61,534 nucleotides of DNA from CAZCDS01 sp964497585 (GTDB lineage: Bacteria > Desulfobacterota > Desulfomonilia > Desulfomonilales > Desulfomonilaceae), in contig CAZCDS010000039.1 of assembly GCA_964497585.1 (NCBI GenBank), forward strand, positions 1 through 61,534, written 5' to 3'. This document shows positions 9,133-17,738 of the stretch, one piece after another; position 1 is the stretch's first letter; every line of letters begins with the position of its first letter. The position numbers and the translations under genes were made by a program. A model generated the notes under the pieces. The model was not told where the DNA came from. It ran no database searches and worked only from the letters and a program-made list of their open reading frames with translations.

Positions 9133-10722
9133 ATGACCGTGAATACCGACAGCAATTCCGGAAGCCGATTGTTAGCTGTCGGGGGCGTGTGCGTGTTTGG
9201 TAACGCGCTCAGCGCGACCCTGGTTTTCATCTACTTCTCGGTTGTTGAGTACCCCCTCGTTCAGGGGCAACTGGAAGCGAATTTCTTCACCAGGTTGGTC
9301 TTTTTCGTGGTGGCGATGTCCCTCGTTCTCGCTCTGGTGACTGTTGTGGGATACAAGATCAATCTTCCGGTCTGGAGAGATATGACCCGGCGACTGGAAT
9401 CCGGAAATCCGGAGGCTCTCTCCACCGCGGCCGGTCAAGTCCTCGACCTCCCGATCAAGATGGCCGGACTCACGCTCCTGGGGTGGCTTTTCAGCGCTCT
9501 GGTATTCAGCTTCCTGCCGCCGGCCTTCCGTATCCTCCACAACGGCAATTGGACACTGGCCCTACGAACATTGTGCGGCATACTCTTTGTCGGGGCCCCC
9601 TTCGCGGTGGCGACGATCTATTTCACGCTCGAGTGGATCGTTCGAGGCTTTGCGGTGCAACATATGCCGGAGCCTTCGTTGCTCAAAGTCCCGCTGTCGG
9701 CCAAGATTAACGTGCTTCCCAGAATACTCATCATCTCCCTGATGATAGGGATAGTGCCGGCTACCCTGGTGAGCGCCATAACGCTCGACCATCTGTACGC
9801 GGTGGAGAGCGGCCGTCAGACTTATGCAAGCTTCATTTCCCGGATGCCTGTGGTTATCGGCTTTCTCCTTTCCATGACCGTGACTGCGGCTCTGGTACTC
9901 TCTTTCCTGCTCTCTCGCAGCGTTTCGCAGCCGCTTCAGCGTGCCGTGGCTGCCATGGACAGGGTTCGCACAGGCGATCTTGAAGTGAGCATACCCGTGG
10001 TTTCCAATGACGAGATAGGGCGGATGACCGAGGGCTTCAATAGGATGGTCGACGGCCTGCGGGAGCGGAATTTCATACGGGACACTTTCGGCAGGTATGT
10101 GAGTGAGGAGGTGGCTGCGGAGATTCTCAAGGCCCCCGGTGAGGTAGACCTGGAAGGGGAGGTAAGAGAGATCACCATACTCGTCTCCGACCTTCGTGGA
10201 TTTACACGGATCAGCGTGTCCATGGGACCTCAGCGCGTTCTCCGACTCATCAATCGGTACCTGGAGAGGATGACCGACGTAATTATGACTCACGAGGGGA
10301 CCATCGACGAATTCACGGGTGACGGGATTCTCGTCTTCTTCGGGGCTCCCCGTCGGGTTCCCGACCACGCGGTGCGAGCGGTGACTTGTGCCATTGCGAT
10401 GCAGCAGTCCATGGAGGCCGTGAACCAACTGAACGTGGAGATGGGATTGCCCTCACTGGAAATGGGAATCGGCATCAACACAGGAGAGCTGGTAGTCGGC
10501 AACATCGGATCTGCCAAGCGCAAGAAGTACGGCGCGGTGGGTAGCCCCATCAATGTCGCCTATCGGGTCGAGGCACAGACTGCAGGAGGTGAGATCCTCG
10601 TCACGCCGCCGGTACAACATAGATTAAGCAACGCGCTGGACATCGGAGGCACTCGACGGGTTCACCTCAAGGGCCTCGACGAGCCGGTGACCCTGTACCG
10701 GGTGATGGGCCTAAGAAGCTGA
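9133..10722 (+). CDS. Membrane-bound class III adenylate/guanylate cyclase with HAMP domain
   Basis: From ATG 9133 the protein has 529 residues. Six hydrophobic segments occupy roughly residues 1-260, then a HAMP linker (SVSQPLQRAVAAMDRVRTG from about 262, ending in DEIGRMTEGFN), then a class III catalytic domain. The two metal-binding Asp are visible at about 353 (VSDLRGFT) and 397 (FTGDGILVFF), spaced as usual. KKYGAVGSPINVAYRVEAQ supplies the Lys, Asn and Arg of the active site. It probably makes cAMP in response to a membrane or envelope signal; guanylate specificity cannot be excluded. A TTG at 9097 would extend it by 12 residues. Confidence 0.88.
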   Translation: MTVNTDSNSGSRLLAVGGVCVFGNALSATLVFIYFSVVEYPLVQGQLEANFFTRLVFFVVAMSLVLALVTVVGYKINLPVWRDMTRRLESGNPEALSTAAGQVLDLPIKMAGLTLLGWLFSALVFSFLPPAFRILHNGNWTLALRTLCGILFVGAPFAVATIYFTLEWIVRGFAVQHMPEPSLLKVPLSAKINVLPRILIISLMIGIVPATLVSAITLDHLYAVESGRQTYASFISRMPVVIGFLLSMTVTAALVLSFLLSRSVSQPLQRAVAAMDRVRTGDLEVSIPVVSNDEIGRMTEGFNRMVDGLRERNFIRDTFGRYVSEEVAAEILKAPGEVDLEGEVREITILVSDLRGFTRISVSMGPQRVLRLINRYLERMTDVIMTHEGTIDEFTGDGILVFFGAPRRVPDHAVRAVTCAIAMQQSMEAVNQLNVEMGLPSLEMGIGINTGELVVGNIGSAKRKKYGAVGSPINVAYRVEAQTAGGEILVTPPVQHRLSNALDIGGTRRVHLKGLDEPVTLYRVMGLRS

Positions 10723-10745
10723 ATGCCCCACGTCAAAGCGGGGTC

Positions 10746-10997
10746 TTATTTCCTGCTAGAATGCCTACGAGGGCATGGACGAACGCTTATCTGTTTTTCC
10801 TGCAAGTGGGGGTTCAAGCTGTTGTATAGCTCGATCTGTTCCCTGATGGAGAGCTTGCGGGCTGGACAGTTCTTGCGACTGGATCGGCAGGCTCGACACC
10901 TCGTTTCGGAGCAGCATTGGCACATCTTGCAGTCAGGGCAGGGGTGCCTGTGCGCAGCCGAATTGGATGAAACTGTTTGCGGCATGAGATCCATCAT
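10746..10997 (-). CDS. Small cysteine-rich protein
   Basis: This product of 83 residues has eight Cys, six of them clustered as HPCPDCKMCQCCSETRCRAC, a closely spaced CxxCxxC-type pattern suited to zinc or iron-sulfur binding. The opposite-strand frame over the same stretch has no family-like pattern. Similar short proteins with CPDCxxCQxCS are, from memory, frequent in sulfate reducers. It sits alone between the plus-strand cyclase and purC, on the opposite strand. Role unknown; it could be a metal-binding or nucleic-acid-binding peptide. Confidence 0.5.
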   Translation of the reverse strand: MMDLMPQTVSSNSAAHRHPCPDCKMCQCCSETRCRACRSSRKNCPARKLSIREQIELYNSLNPHLQEKQISVRPCPRRHSSRK

Positions 10998-11097
10998 GGT
11001 AGTTTAACTGCTCTTTTCACAGTGTCAAATCAATTCACGAGTATCAGGCCCGAGGAGCGGTTCCGTAAGACACCGCCGGGCCGCGGAGAAAAAGACG

Positions 11098-11991
11098 ATG
11101 ACTGCGCCCGTGGTGAAAGAAACGGTCTTTCCTTCCCTGCCCCTGGTGGGACGGGGCAAGGTCAGAGATGTATACGACCTTGAGGACAAACTCCTTATCG
11201 TATCGACCGACCGGCTCTCGGCATTCGACGTGATCCTCCCGAACCCAATTCCCGACAAGGGAAGAGTGCTCACCGGTCTGAGCGTATTCTGGATGGACAA
11301 GACTGCGGATCTGGTTCCAAATCACCTGATCAGCGCGGACGTCTCGGAATACCCCGCTGCCTGTCGGGAGTTTGATGAGACTCTCCGCGGTCGCAGCATG
11401 GTGGTGGAAAAGGCAGAGCCCTTTCCCGTGGAATGCGTTGCCCGGGGCTACCTCATCGGCAGCGGCTGGAAGGACTACCAGGCGAACGGAACGGTCTGCG
11501 GCATACCGCTGCCCCAGGGACTCAAGCAGGCCGAGAAGCTTCCGGAGCCGATCTTCACACCCGCAACGAAGGCGGCGGTCGGGGATCACGATGAGAACAT
11601 CTCCTTCGACCGCGTTGTCGATCTCCTGGGACAGGAGACGGCCCAGTGGCTGCGCGACATCACGCTGGAGTTGTATCTGACAGGCGCCAAATGGGCCGAA
11701 GAGCGGGGGATCATCATAGCCGACACCAAGTTTGAATTCGGCCTTGTGCGCGGTGTGCCGACGCTCATCGATGAGATGCTCACTCCCGATTCGTCTCGAT
11801 TCTGGCCGATGGACCGGTATGCCACCGGAATTTCACCCCCTTCACTCGACAAGCAATTTGTGCGAGACTATTTGGAGAAACTCGACTGGGACAAAAAGCC
11901 TCCTGCCCCGTCGCTGCCGGAGGAGATAGTATCCGGAACCCGGCAGAAATATCGGGAGATTTACCGGTTGATCACAGGGAAGGAACTCTGA
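11098..11991 (+). CDS. purC: SAICAR synthetase (purine biosynthesis)
   Basis: Phosphoribosylaminoimidazole-succinocarboxamide synthase, 297 residues, joins aspartate to CAIR with ATP in purine synthesis. Signatures visible in order: GKVRDVYDLEDKLLIVSTDR with LSAFDVILPNPIP, the stretch VECVARGYLIGSGWKDYQ, and IIIADTKFEFG, the family pattern near the C-terminal half. The length is like the longer yeast-type PurC. It stands without other pur genes. GCGGAG lies upstream of ATG 11098. Confidence 0.95.
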   Translation: MTAPVVKETVFPSLPLVGRGKVRDVYDLEDKLLIVSTDRLSAFDVILPNPIPDKGRVLTGLSVFWMDKTADLVPNHLISADVSEYPAACREFDETLRGRSMVVEKAEPFPVECVARGYLIGSGWKDYQANGTVCGIPLPQGLKQAEKLPEPIFTPATKAAVGDHDENISFDRVVDLLGQETAQWLRDITLELYLTGAKWAEERGIIIADTKFEFGLVRGVPTLIDEMLTPDSSRFWPMDRYATGISPPSLDKQFVRDYLEKLDWDKKPPAPSLPEEIVSGTRQKYREIYRLITGKEL

Positions 11992-12444
11992 CCGGCATCG
12001 CAACTACGCGTTCACGGACACGTTCTTTTTCGTTACAGCCCCCAGATATTCCCCTGGAAAAGGATTGCCGCGCCTGATTCATTAGTACCACTGACAACTG
12101 GTGATGTGGATTATTCCCGGTGAGGAGTTCCAGGGTCGGACGCAGGTGCACCGCGACTCGGTGAGGAAAATAAGTCATGGTCAAACAGTCACTTAGGTCT
12201 TTTGTCCTCTGAGTCCTTGACATTGAGGAGCGATGCGCTAGACATAACCCCCATCAATCTTCCGCGACCCCGTTCACCCGGGAAGGGGTAGGTCAAAAAA
12301 GATCATTAAGGTAGGTGGATCAAGCCAAGTCCTTGAAGAGAGGGCCGGAACAGGCTGTTTGTAAATTCAGTGAGAGGACGGGCGGCGAGGGATGTTCAGA
12401 AATCGGTAACTCACAGATTGGGCGGCAAATCTGGAGGAAGTGTC
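11992..12444 (+). other. Intergenic region with possible pyrG promoter
   Basis: About 450 bases without a gene. The best promoter-like pair is TTGACA at 12217-12222 and TAGACA at 12239-12244 with 16 bases between, a good -35 and a weak -10. Downstream, around 12266-12294, GACCCC and GGGGT..GGTC arms could form a hairpin followed by A residues, which would be a T-run only on the minus strand. No RNA family was recognised. Confidence 0.35.
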
Positions 12445-14148
12445 ATGTACACGAGCACAAAATTCATATTTATCACCGGGGGGGTGCTTTCATCGCTCGG
12501 AAAAGGATTGTCCGCGGCCAGCATTGGAGCCCTTATGGAATGTCGAGGTCTGACCGTGACGCTCCTCAAGATGGACCCGTACATCAACGTTGATCCGGGG
12601 ACGATGAATCCCTTCCAGCATGGCGAGGTCTTCGTCACCGACGATGGGGCCGAGACCGACCTTGACCTCGGTCACTACGAACGATTCACCCAGGCGAAAC
12701 TGGGTCAAAAAAACAACTTCACCACCGGCCAGATCTATGACGCCGTCATCCAGAAGGAGCGAAAGGGAGAGTATCTCGGCGCGACGGTTCAGGTGATCCC
12801 ACACGTCACCGATGAGATCAAAATGAAGATCCGAGACCTCGGAAACGGCGTCGACGTCGCGCTCGTGGAAGTGGGCGGGACCGTCGGAGACATCGAAAGC
12901 CTGCCGTTTCTTGAGGCGATCCGCCAGTTGCGAGCGGACCTCGGACCGCAAAACGTGCTCTACATCCATCTCACGCTCCTGCCTTACCTCAAGGGTTCCG
13001 GCGAGGTGAAGACCAAGCCGACCCAGCACAGTGTCAAGGCGCTCAGGGAGGTCGGGATCCAGCCCGACATACTCATCTGCCGGACCGAACGCCTCGTCAC
13101 CCGGGATGTGAAAGAGAAGATCGCCCTGTTCTGTAACGTGCGGCCGGAAGAAGTCATTGCCAATCCGGACGTAGACTGCATATACGAGCTTCCCTTGCGG
13201 TTTGCGGACGAGGGGCTCGATCAGAAGATCGTCGAACTGCTCAACATATGGACGAGGGCCCCGAGACTGGAAAAATGGGTTACTTTCGCCCGGCGGGTCA
13301 AGTCCCTGCAGGAAAAGGTCACTATCGGTATCGTCGGCAAGTACGTTGACCTTCGTGAATCCTACAAGAGCCTCAATGAGGCTCTCTTCGCGGGAGGCGT
13401 GGCCAACAATGTCATGGTGAATCTCAAATTCATCGACTCCGAACAGCTCGAGAGCTCCGGACTCGCCGATCAGTTCGAGGATGTTGACGGAATACTCGTG
13501 CCAGGCGGCTTCGGGTCACGCGGTATCGAGGGAAAGATACTGGCGGTCAAACATGCCCGGGAAAACCGCATCCCCTTCTTCGGGATTTGCCTTGGCATGC
13601 AGATGGCGGTGACGGAGTTCGCACGCAACGTCTGCGGGCTCGAAGGAGCCAATTCCACGGAGTTCGACCCCGAAACCCCTCATCCGGTGATCGACCTGAT
13701 GCCCGAACAACGGGAAATCAGCGACAAGGGCGGAACCATGCGGCTCGGCGCCTACGATTGCGTCATCAAAGAAGGAACCCGAGCCCGGGAAATCTACGGA
13801 GAGACCCACATCAGTGAAAGACACCGTCATCGGTACGAGTTCAACTCCGATTACCTGGAGCAGCTCTCAGCCTGCGGACTGGATGCCTGTGGCCTGTCTC
13901 CCGACGGAAGCCTCGTCGAAATCGTGGAACTGGCGGATCATCCCTGGTTTCTGGGGTGTCAGTTTCATCCGGAATTCAAGTCCAGGCCGACGGATCCTCA
14001 TCCTCTCTTCAAATCCTACATTAGGGCCTGCTGCAAGTACAAGTCGGCCGGACGCCGGGATGACGAGCAGGAGGGGGAAAAGGTTCGCAAGATACGGGTG
14101 GGGGATTCGGCAGCGAAGGAGACCGCCGACGTAGCCGCGGATTTCTGA
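12445..14148 (+). CDS. pyrG: CTP synthase
   Basis: This enzyme makes CTP from UTP, ATP and glutamine. The start at ATG 12445 follows GGAGG and gives the expected beginning (TKFIFITGGVLSSLGKG, the P-loop of the synthetase domain). MDPYINVDPGTMNPFQHGEV and GGTVGDIES confirm the family. The C-terminal class I glutamine amidotransferase domain has its nucleophile at Cys382 in FFGICLGMQ and the His-Glu pair in FHPEF. At 567 residues it is slightly longer than usual because of a charged tail after HPLFKSYIRAC, which is probably not conserved. Confidence 0.96.
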   Translation: MYTSTKFIFITGGVLSSLGKGLSAASIGALMECRGLTVTLLKMDPYINVDPGTMNPFQHGEVFVTDDGAETDLDLGHYERFTQAKLGQKNNFTTGQIYDAVIQKERKGEYLGATVQVIPHVTDEIKMKIRDLGNGVDVALVEVGGTVGDIESLPFLEAIRQLRADLGPQNVLYIHLTLLPYLKGSGEVKTKPTQHSVKALREVGIQPDILICRTERLVTRDVKEKIALFCNVRPEEVIANPDVDCIYELPLRFADEGLDQKIVELLNIWTRAPRLEKWVTFARRVKSLQEKVTIGIVGKYVDLRESYKSLNEALFAGGVANNVMVNLKFIDSEQLESSGLADQFEDVDGILVPGGFGSRGIEGKILAVKHARENRIPFFGICLGMQMAVTEFARNVCGLEGANSTEFDPETPHPVIDLMPEQREISDKGGTMRLGAYDCVIKEGTRAREIYGETHISERHRHRYEFNSDYLEQLSACGLDACGLSPDGSLVEIVELADHPWFLGCQFHPEFKSRPTDPHPLFKSYIRACCKYKSAGRRDDEQEGEKVRKIRVGDSAAKETADVAADF

Positions 14149-14334
14149 GTGCATCCTCCCGCCATTCGTCGGTTAAACGGCTGTGGATCACTCCAAGGGT
14201 GCAGCCGTCACCGACCACATTTCTGCCGCTTACCTGGCTTACAGGCCCCCCGTCTCGGTGCTCGAGCACGCCTTCCCTTTCCGATGTGCTGATGATATGT
14301 AAAGAGTCCTCGAAAGCGCCAATGGAGTAGCCAT

Positions 14335-15750
14335 ATGAACGATTTTCCCCCGCGCGCCAATTCCCTGGAACTTGGGAAGTACTCGCTCGGCCGAGCAGAG
14401 ACGCCATTCATGATTCTCGGACCCTGTGTCATTGAATCCGAGGAGTTGACCCTCGAGGTGGCACAGGAGTTGGTCAGAATTCACGAGGCGACCGGCATTC
14501 CCGTAATTTTCAAAGCGTCCTTTGATAAGGCCAATCGCACGTCGATCGAGTCCTTCCGGGGTCCTGGACTGGATCGAGGATTGGAGATCCTGGCGCGAGT
14601 GCGTCAGAAAAGCGGGCTGCCGATCATATCGGACATTCATTCGCCCGATCAGGCCCCTAAGGCTGCCGAAGTGCTCGACGTTATTCAGATCCCCGCGTTT
14701 CTCTGCCGTCAGACCGATCTGCTCGTCGCGGCCGGTAAGACGGGTAAAGCCGTCAACATCAAGAAGGGGCAGTTCCAATCTCCTGAAGACATGCTCAACG
14801 CCGCCAAGAAGGTGCTGAGTACCGGCAACGACAGGATTCTGCTCACCGAGCGGGGATCGAGTTTTGGCTACGGTGACCTCGTTGTGGACATGCGATCCAT
14901 CGTTCGCATGAAGCGTTTCGGATTTCCCGTCGTCTTTGATGCGACCCACTCCGCTCAGTTTCCCGGTCGTGGAGAGGGTTGTTCCGGTGGAGATCGGACG
15001 CTCGTTCCCCACTTGGCCCGCGCGGGGATCGCTGCAGGCGCGGACGGCATTTTCATGGAAGTCCATCCGAATCCCGAGGGGGCTCTATGCGACGGGCCAA
15101 ACTCGCTGCACCTGAACGATCTGGAGCCGTTGGTTCGTAATCTGGTCGAAATCTTCAGGCTCGTGCCCCACGAGGAGAGTCCGGTTGGCAAAGCCGAGCA
15201 CGCTATGAGTGATCGAGGACCCGAATCGACGTCGCTTGAGGATCGCCTGAAAAAAATTCGCCTCATTGTCCTAGACGTCGATGGAGCGCTCACAGACGGC
15301 GGTATCGTCTTCGGAAGCGGGGGGCTGGAGATAAAGACCTTTAATGTCAGAGACGGACATGGTATAAAGATTGCTAAGAGGCTCGGTCTCGACTTGGCCG
15401 TTGTGACGGGACGGACCTCCGAGGTGGTCCAGAGACGCGCTGAAGAGCTTGGAATCACGAAGGTTTACCAACGTATTCGCGATAAGAGGATCGTGCTCGA
15501 GGAGCTTCTTGAAGAATTCGACCTGGGACCGCACGAGATTGCGGTGCTCGGAGACGATGTGGTAGACATACCCCTCTTCCGACGTGTGGGAGCTGCATTC
15601 GCCGTTCCGGAGTCACCGCGGGAAGTCCGTCGGGAGGCACATTACGTCACGAGTCATGCCGGTGGGCGTGGCGCGGCTCGCGAAATGATAGAGATGATTC
15701 TCAAGGCCCAGGGCAAGTGGGAGAGCGCTCTCGCCCGCTACTATGAGTGA
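14335..15750 (+). CDS. kdsA/kdsC: Fused Kdo-8-phosphate synthase / Kdo-8-phosphate phosphatase
   Basis: One 471-residue frame contains both enzymes that make Kdo for LPS. Residues 1-280 are KdsA: LGPCVIESEEL with Cys31, FDATHSAQFPG, FMEVHPNPEGALCDGPNS supply the Cys, His, Glu and Asp of the metal-dependent class of this enzyme. Residues about 300-471 are KdsC, a HAD phosphatase: IVLDVDGALTDGG with Asp314 and Asp316, VVTGRTSE, and VLGDDVVDIPLF. The linker holds an internal ATG at 15205 but with no strong ribosome site, so a separate kdsC start is possible but less likely. The gene begins the kds-lpt-rpoN run. Confidence 0.93.
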   Translation: MNDFPPRANSLELGKYSLGRAETPFMILGPCVIESEELTLEVAQELVRIHEATGIPVIFKASFDKANRTSIESFRGPGLDRGLEILARVRQKSGLPIISDIHSPDQAPKAAEVLDVIQIPAFLCRQTDLLVAAGKTGKAVNIKKGQFQSPEDMLNAAKKVLSTGNDRILLTERGSSFGYGDLVVDMRSIVRMKRFGFPVVFDATHSAQFPGRGEGCSGGDRTLVPHLARAGIAAGADGIFMEVHPNPEGALCDGPNSLHLNDLEPLVRNLVEIFRLVPHEESPVGKAEHAMSDRGPESTSLEDRLKKIRLIVLDVDGALTDGGIVFGSGGLEIKTFNVRDGHGIKIAKRLGLDLAVVTGRTSEVVQRRAEELGITKVYQRIRDKRIVLEELLEEFDLGPHEIAVLGDDVVDIPLFRRVGAAFAVPESPREVRREAHYVTSHAGGRGAAREMIEMILKAQGKWESALARYYE

Positions 15751-15758
15751 TCGGTCGA

Positions 15759-16373
15759 ATGGACCACAGAGAAATAGAACGCTGGCACCGACTAAGAAAC
15801 CTCAAGAAGGCTTCGCAATTTCTTGTTCTCGTCGGAGTGGTCCTGCTTCTCGCTGGATACGCTGTTTCCCGCATGTGGGATCAGAGACCGACTGAGCAGT
15901 TGCCGGTGGACGGACCGGTCGAATCCGGTATGCGGATCGATAATTTTTCCTTCTCCGTGCCCGGTGCTAACCCCTGGGAACTGCGAGCTACCAGGGCTCA
16001 GGTAAGCGATTCGCTCGATGAGGTGTCGCTGAGCCATCTCAGGGTTGTCTACGGCACGGGAAACGGAAATGACATTATCGTGAGCGCCAAAGCGGGAGAG
16101 CTGGATCGAAAGAAGCAGGATGTCTCGGCCGAAGGAGACGTTACCATAAAGTACAAGGATTTGCTGTTCAAGACCGACGACCTGCGGTACCATCAAGATA
16201 CGGGCGTGGCTGAAACGAACGCCCCGGTCAGCCTTGAGGGTGCCTCTCTCCGACTTAAAGGCGTTGGGATGAAGGTCAGCGTCAAAAACAAGCAGATCAG
16301 TATCCAAAGGGACGTCGAAGCCGTCCTATTCAATGTGAAATGGGTGGAACCGGGACGAAAGCTGCCCATGTGA
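15759..16373 (+). CDS. lptC: LPS export ABC transporter periplasmic protein LptC
   Basis: The product of 204 residues has one N-terminal membrane anchor (FLVLVGVVLLLAGYAVS) and a periplasmic beta-jellyroll domain (MRIDNFSFSVPGANPWELRA, LRYHQDTGVAETNAPVSL), as expected for LptC, which receives LPS from LptB2FG and hands it to LptA. An alternative GTG at 15747 overlaps the stop of the kdsA/kdsC gene. Identification rests on these features and on the fixed order kdsC-lptC-lptA-lptB. Confidence 0.9.
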   Translation: MDHREIERWHRLRNLKKASQFLVLVGVVLLLAGYAVSRMWDQRPTEQLPVDGPVESGMRIDNFSFSVPGANPWELRATRAQVSDSLDEVSLSHLRVVYGTGNGNDIIVSAKAGELDRKKQDVSAEGDVTIKYKDLLFKTDDLRYHQDTGVAETNAPVSLEGASLRLKGVGMKVSVKNKQISIQRDVEAVLFNVKWVEPGRKLPM

Positions 16374-16389
16374 AAGGGGAGAATCTCCC

Positions 16390-17013
16390 ATGAAACGGAT
16401 AGTTGCTTGCCTCGCGATAGTCCTTGTCGCCGCGCTGGCTCCGTTGCCGTCTTTCGGGGAGAAGGACTACCTGATGGAGTTGGGGGTATCGGACAAGCCT
16501 ATCAAGATAACTTCACAGAAGTTTACGGCAAGGAATATTCCCGGTGGCAAAGAGGCTGTTTTCGACGGCTCGGTCAAGGTGACGCAGGGAAATCTCACGC
16601 TGAACTGTGACCACATGGTGATCGTATACGATGAGGAAAAGGCCAAGGATGTCAGAGCAGCTCAAGGAAAGCGGCTTCCCCGGGGGCTTCAAACCGTGAG
16701 CGGAATTCGCTCCATAACGGGCTCGGGAAACGTCAAACTCAGCCAGGAAGATCGAGCAGCCACGGCCGACAAGATGGAATTCGATAACAGAAAGCGCACC
16801 ATAACCTTGACCGGCGGGCCTCCGAGACTCTGGCAGGGACCGGACGTGATGATCGGGGACACGATCATCATTTATATCGATGAGAACCGTACGGAGGCGA
16901 TTCCATCCAAGGGCAAGCGCAACGGTGCAACCAAGGAAGATCCCGTGATTCGTGTCATCATACATCCGGACAAAATGACAGGGGAAAAGAAATCGCCGAA
17001 AAAAGAGAATTGA
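16390..17013 (+). CDS. lptA: LPS transport periplasmic protein LptA
   Basis: The product of 207 residues has a signal peptide (MKRIVACLAIVLVAALAPLP, cleavage near SFG) and an OstA-like beta-jellyroll: PIKITSQKFTARN, AVFDGSVKVTQGNLTLNCD and RTITLTGGPPRLWQGPDVM are typical repeats. It forms the periplasmic bridge that carries LPS from LptC to the outer membrane. Its last codons overlap the TTG start of lptB, so translation is probably coupled. The Lys-rich tail is specific to this copy. Confidence 0.92.
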   Translation: MKRIVACLAIVLVAALAPLPSFGEKDYLMELGVSDKPIKITSQKFTARNIPGGKEAVFDGSVKVTQGNLTLNCDHMVIVYDEEKAKDVRAAQGKRLPRGLQTVSGIRSITGSGNVKLSQEDRAATADKMEFDNRKRTITLTGGPPRLWQGPDVMIGDTIIIYIDENRTEAIPSKGKRNGATKEDPVIRVIIHPDKMTGEKKSPKKEN

Positions 17014-17723
17014 AGGCTCACGGCCTTGTCAAGGAATACGGCGGACGCCGGGTGGTAGACGAGGTGAGCCTTACAATTCGTTCGGGTCGGGTCGTCGGGC
17101 TTCTGGGCCCAAACGGAGCAGGAAAGACCACAACATTCTACATGATCACCGGCCTTATCCGGCCTGATCGCGGTGAGGTCTACCTGGACGGCCAGAATAT
17201 TTCCGAGTTGCCCGTTTACCTCCGCGCAAGGCTGGGTGTGGCCTATCTACCGCAGGAGACGTCTGTTTTCCGAAAGCTCTCCGTTGCCGACAACATCATG
17301 GCTATCCTCGAAACGGTTGAGCCTGACCGGGTGCGCCGAGAAGAGCGTCTTGAGGGATTGCTGGCGGAACTCGATATCGCAGAGTTGAGGGATCAACGGG
17401 CAGAGAGTCTCTCGGGCGGCCAAAAAAGGCGTCTTGAAATCACCCGGGCCCTCGTGACGAATCCGGACTTTATCCTTCTCGACGAACCCTTCGCGGGACT
17501 GGATCCGAAAGTTGTTCGGGAAATCCAAAATATTATCGCGGCGCTGAAGGAACAGGGTATCGGAATAGTCATCACTGACCACAACGCTAGAGAGACCCTG
17601 GCAGTATGTGATAAAATATATTTACTCGACAAGGGAAGAATCCTGGAAGAGGGTGATCCACAGTCCATCGCAGCGAGTGATCGGGCCAGAGAGGCCTATT
17701 TCACCAAAGAATTCACGATGTGA
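17010..17723 (+). CDS. lptB: LPS export ABC transporter ATP-binding protein LptB
   Basis: This 237-residue ATPase powers LPS extraction from the inner membrane. It shows Walker A (GLLGPNGAGKTTTFYMITGL), the Q-loop region (AYLPQETSVFRKLSV), the signature LSGGQKRRLEI, Walker B FILLDEPFAGLDP and the H-loop ITDHNARETL. It begins with a TTG that overlaps the lptA stop (TTGA). Its permease partners LptF and LptG are not in the window. Confidence 0.96.
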   Translation: MKAHGLVKEYGGRRVVDEVSLTIRSGRVVGLLGPNGAGKTTTFYMITGLIRPDRGEVYLDGQNISELPVYLRARLGVAYLPQETSVFRKLSVADNIMAILETVEPDRVRREERLEGLLAELDIAELRDQRAESLSGGQKRRLEITRALVTNPDFILLDEPFAGLDPKVVREIQNIIAALKEQGIGIVITDHNARETLAVCDKIYLLDKGRILEEGDPQSIAASDRAREAYFTKEFTM

Positions 17724-17738
17724 CTTCGTACGAGTCAG

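Noticed and set aside
10902..10916. TGGCAC...TTGCA resembling a sigma-54 promoter
   Set aside because: The spacing between GG and GC is two bases too short and the site lies inside the cysteine-rich frame.
12315..12593. 92-codon frame across the start of pyrG
   Set aside because: It overlaps the pyrG start in another frame; the pyrG N-terminus is strongly conserved, so this is a shadow.
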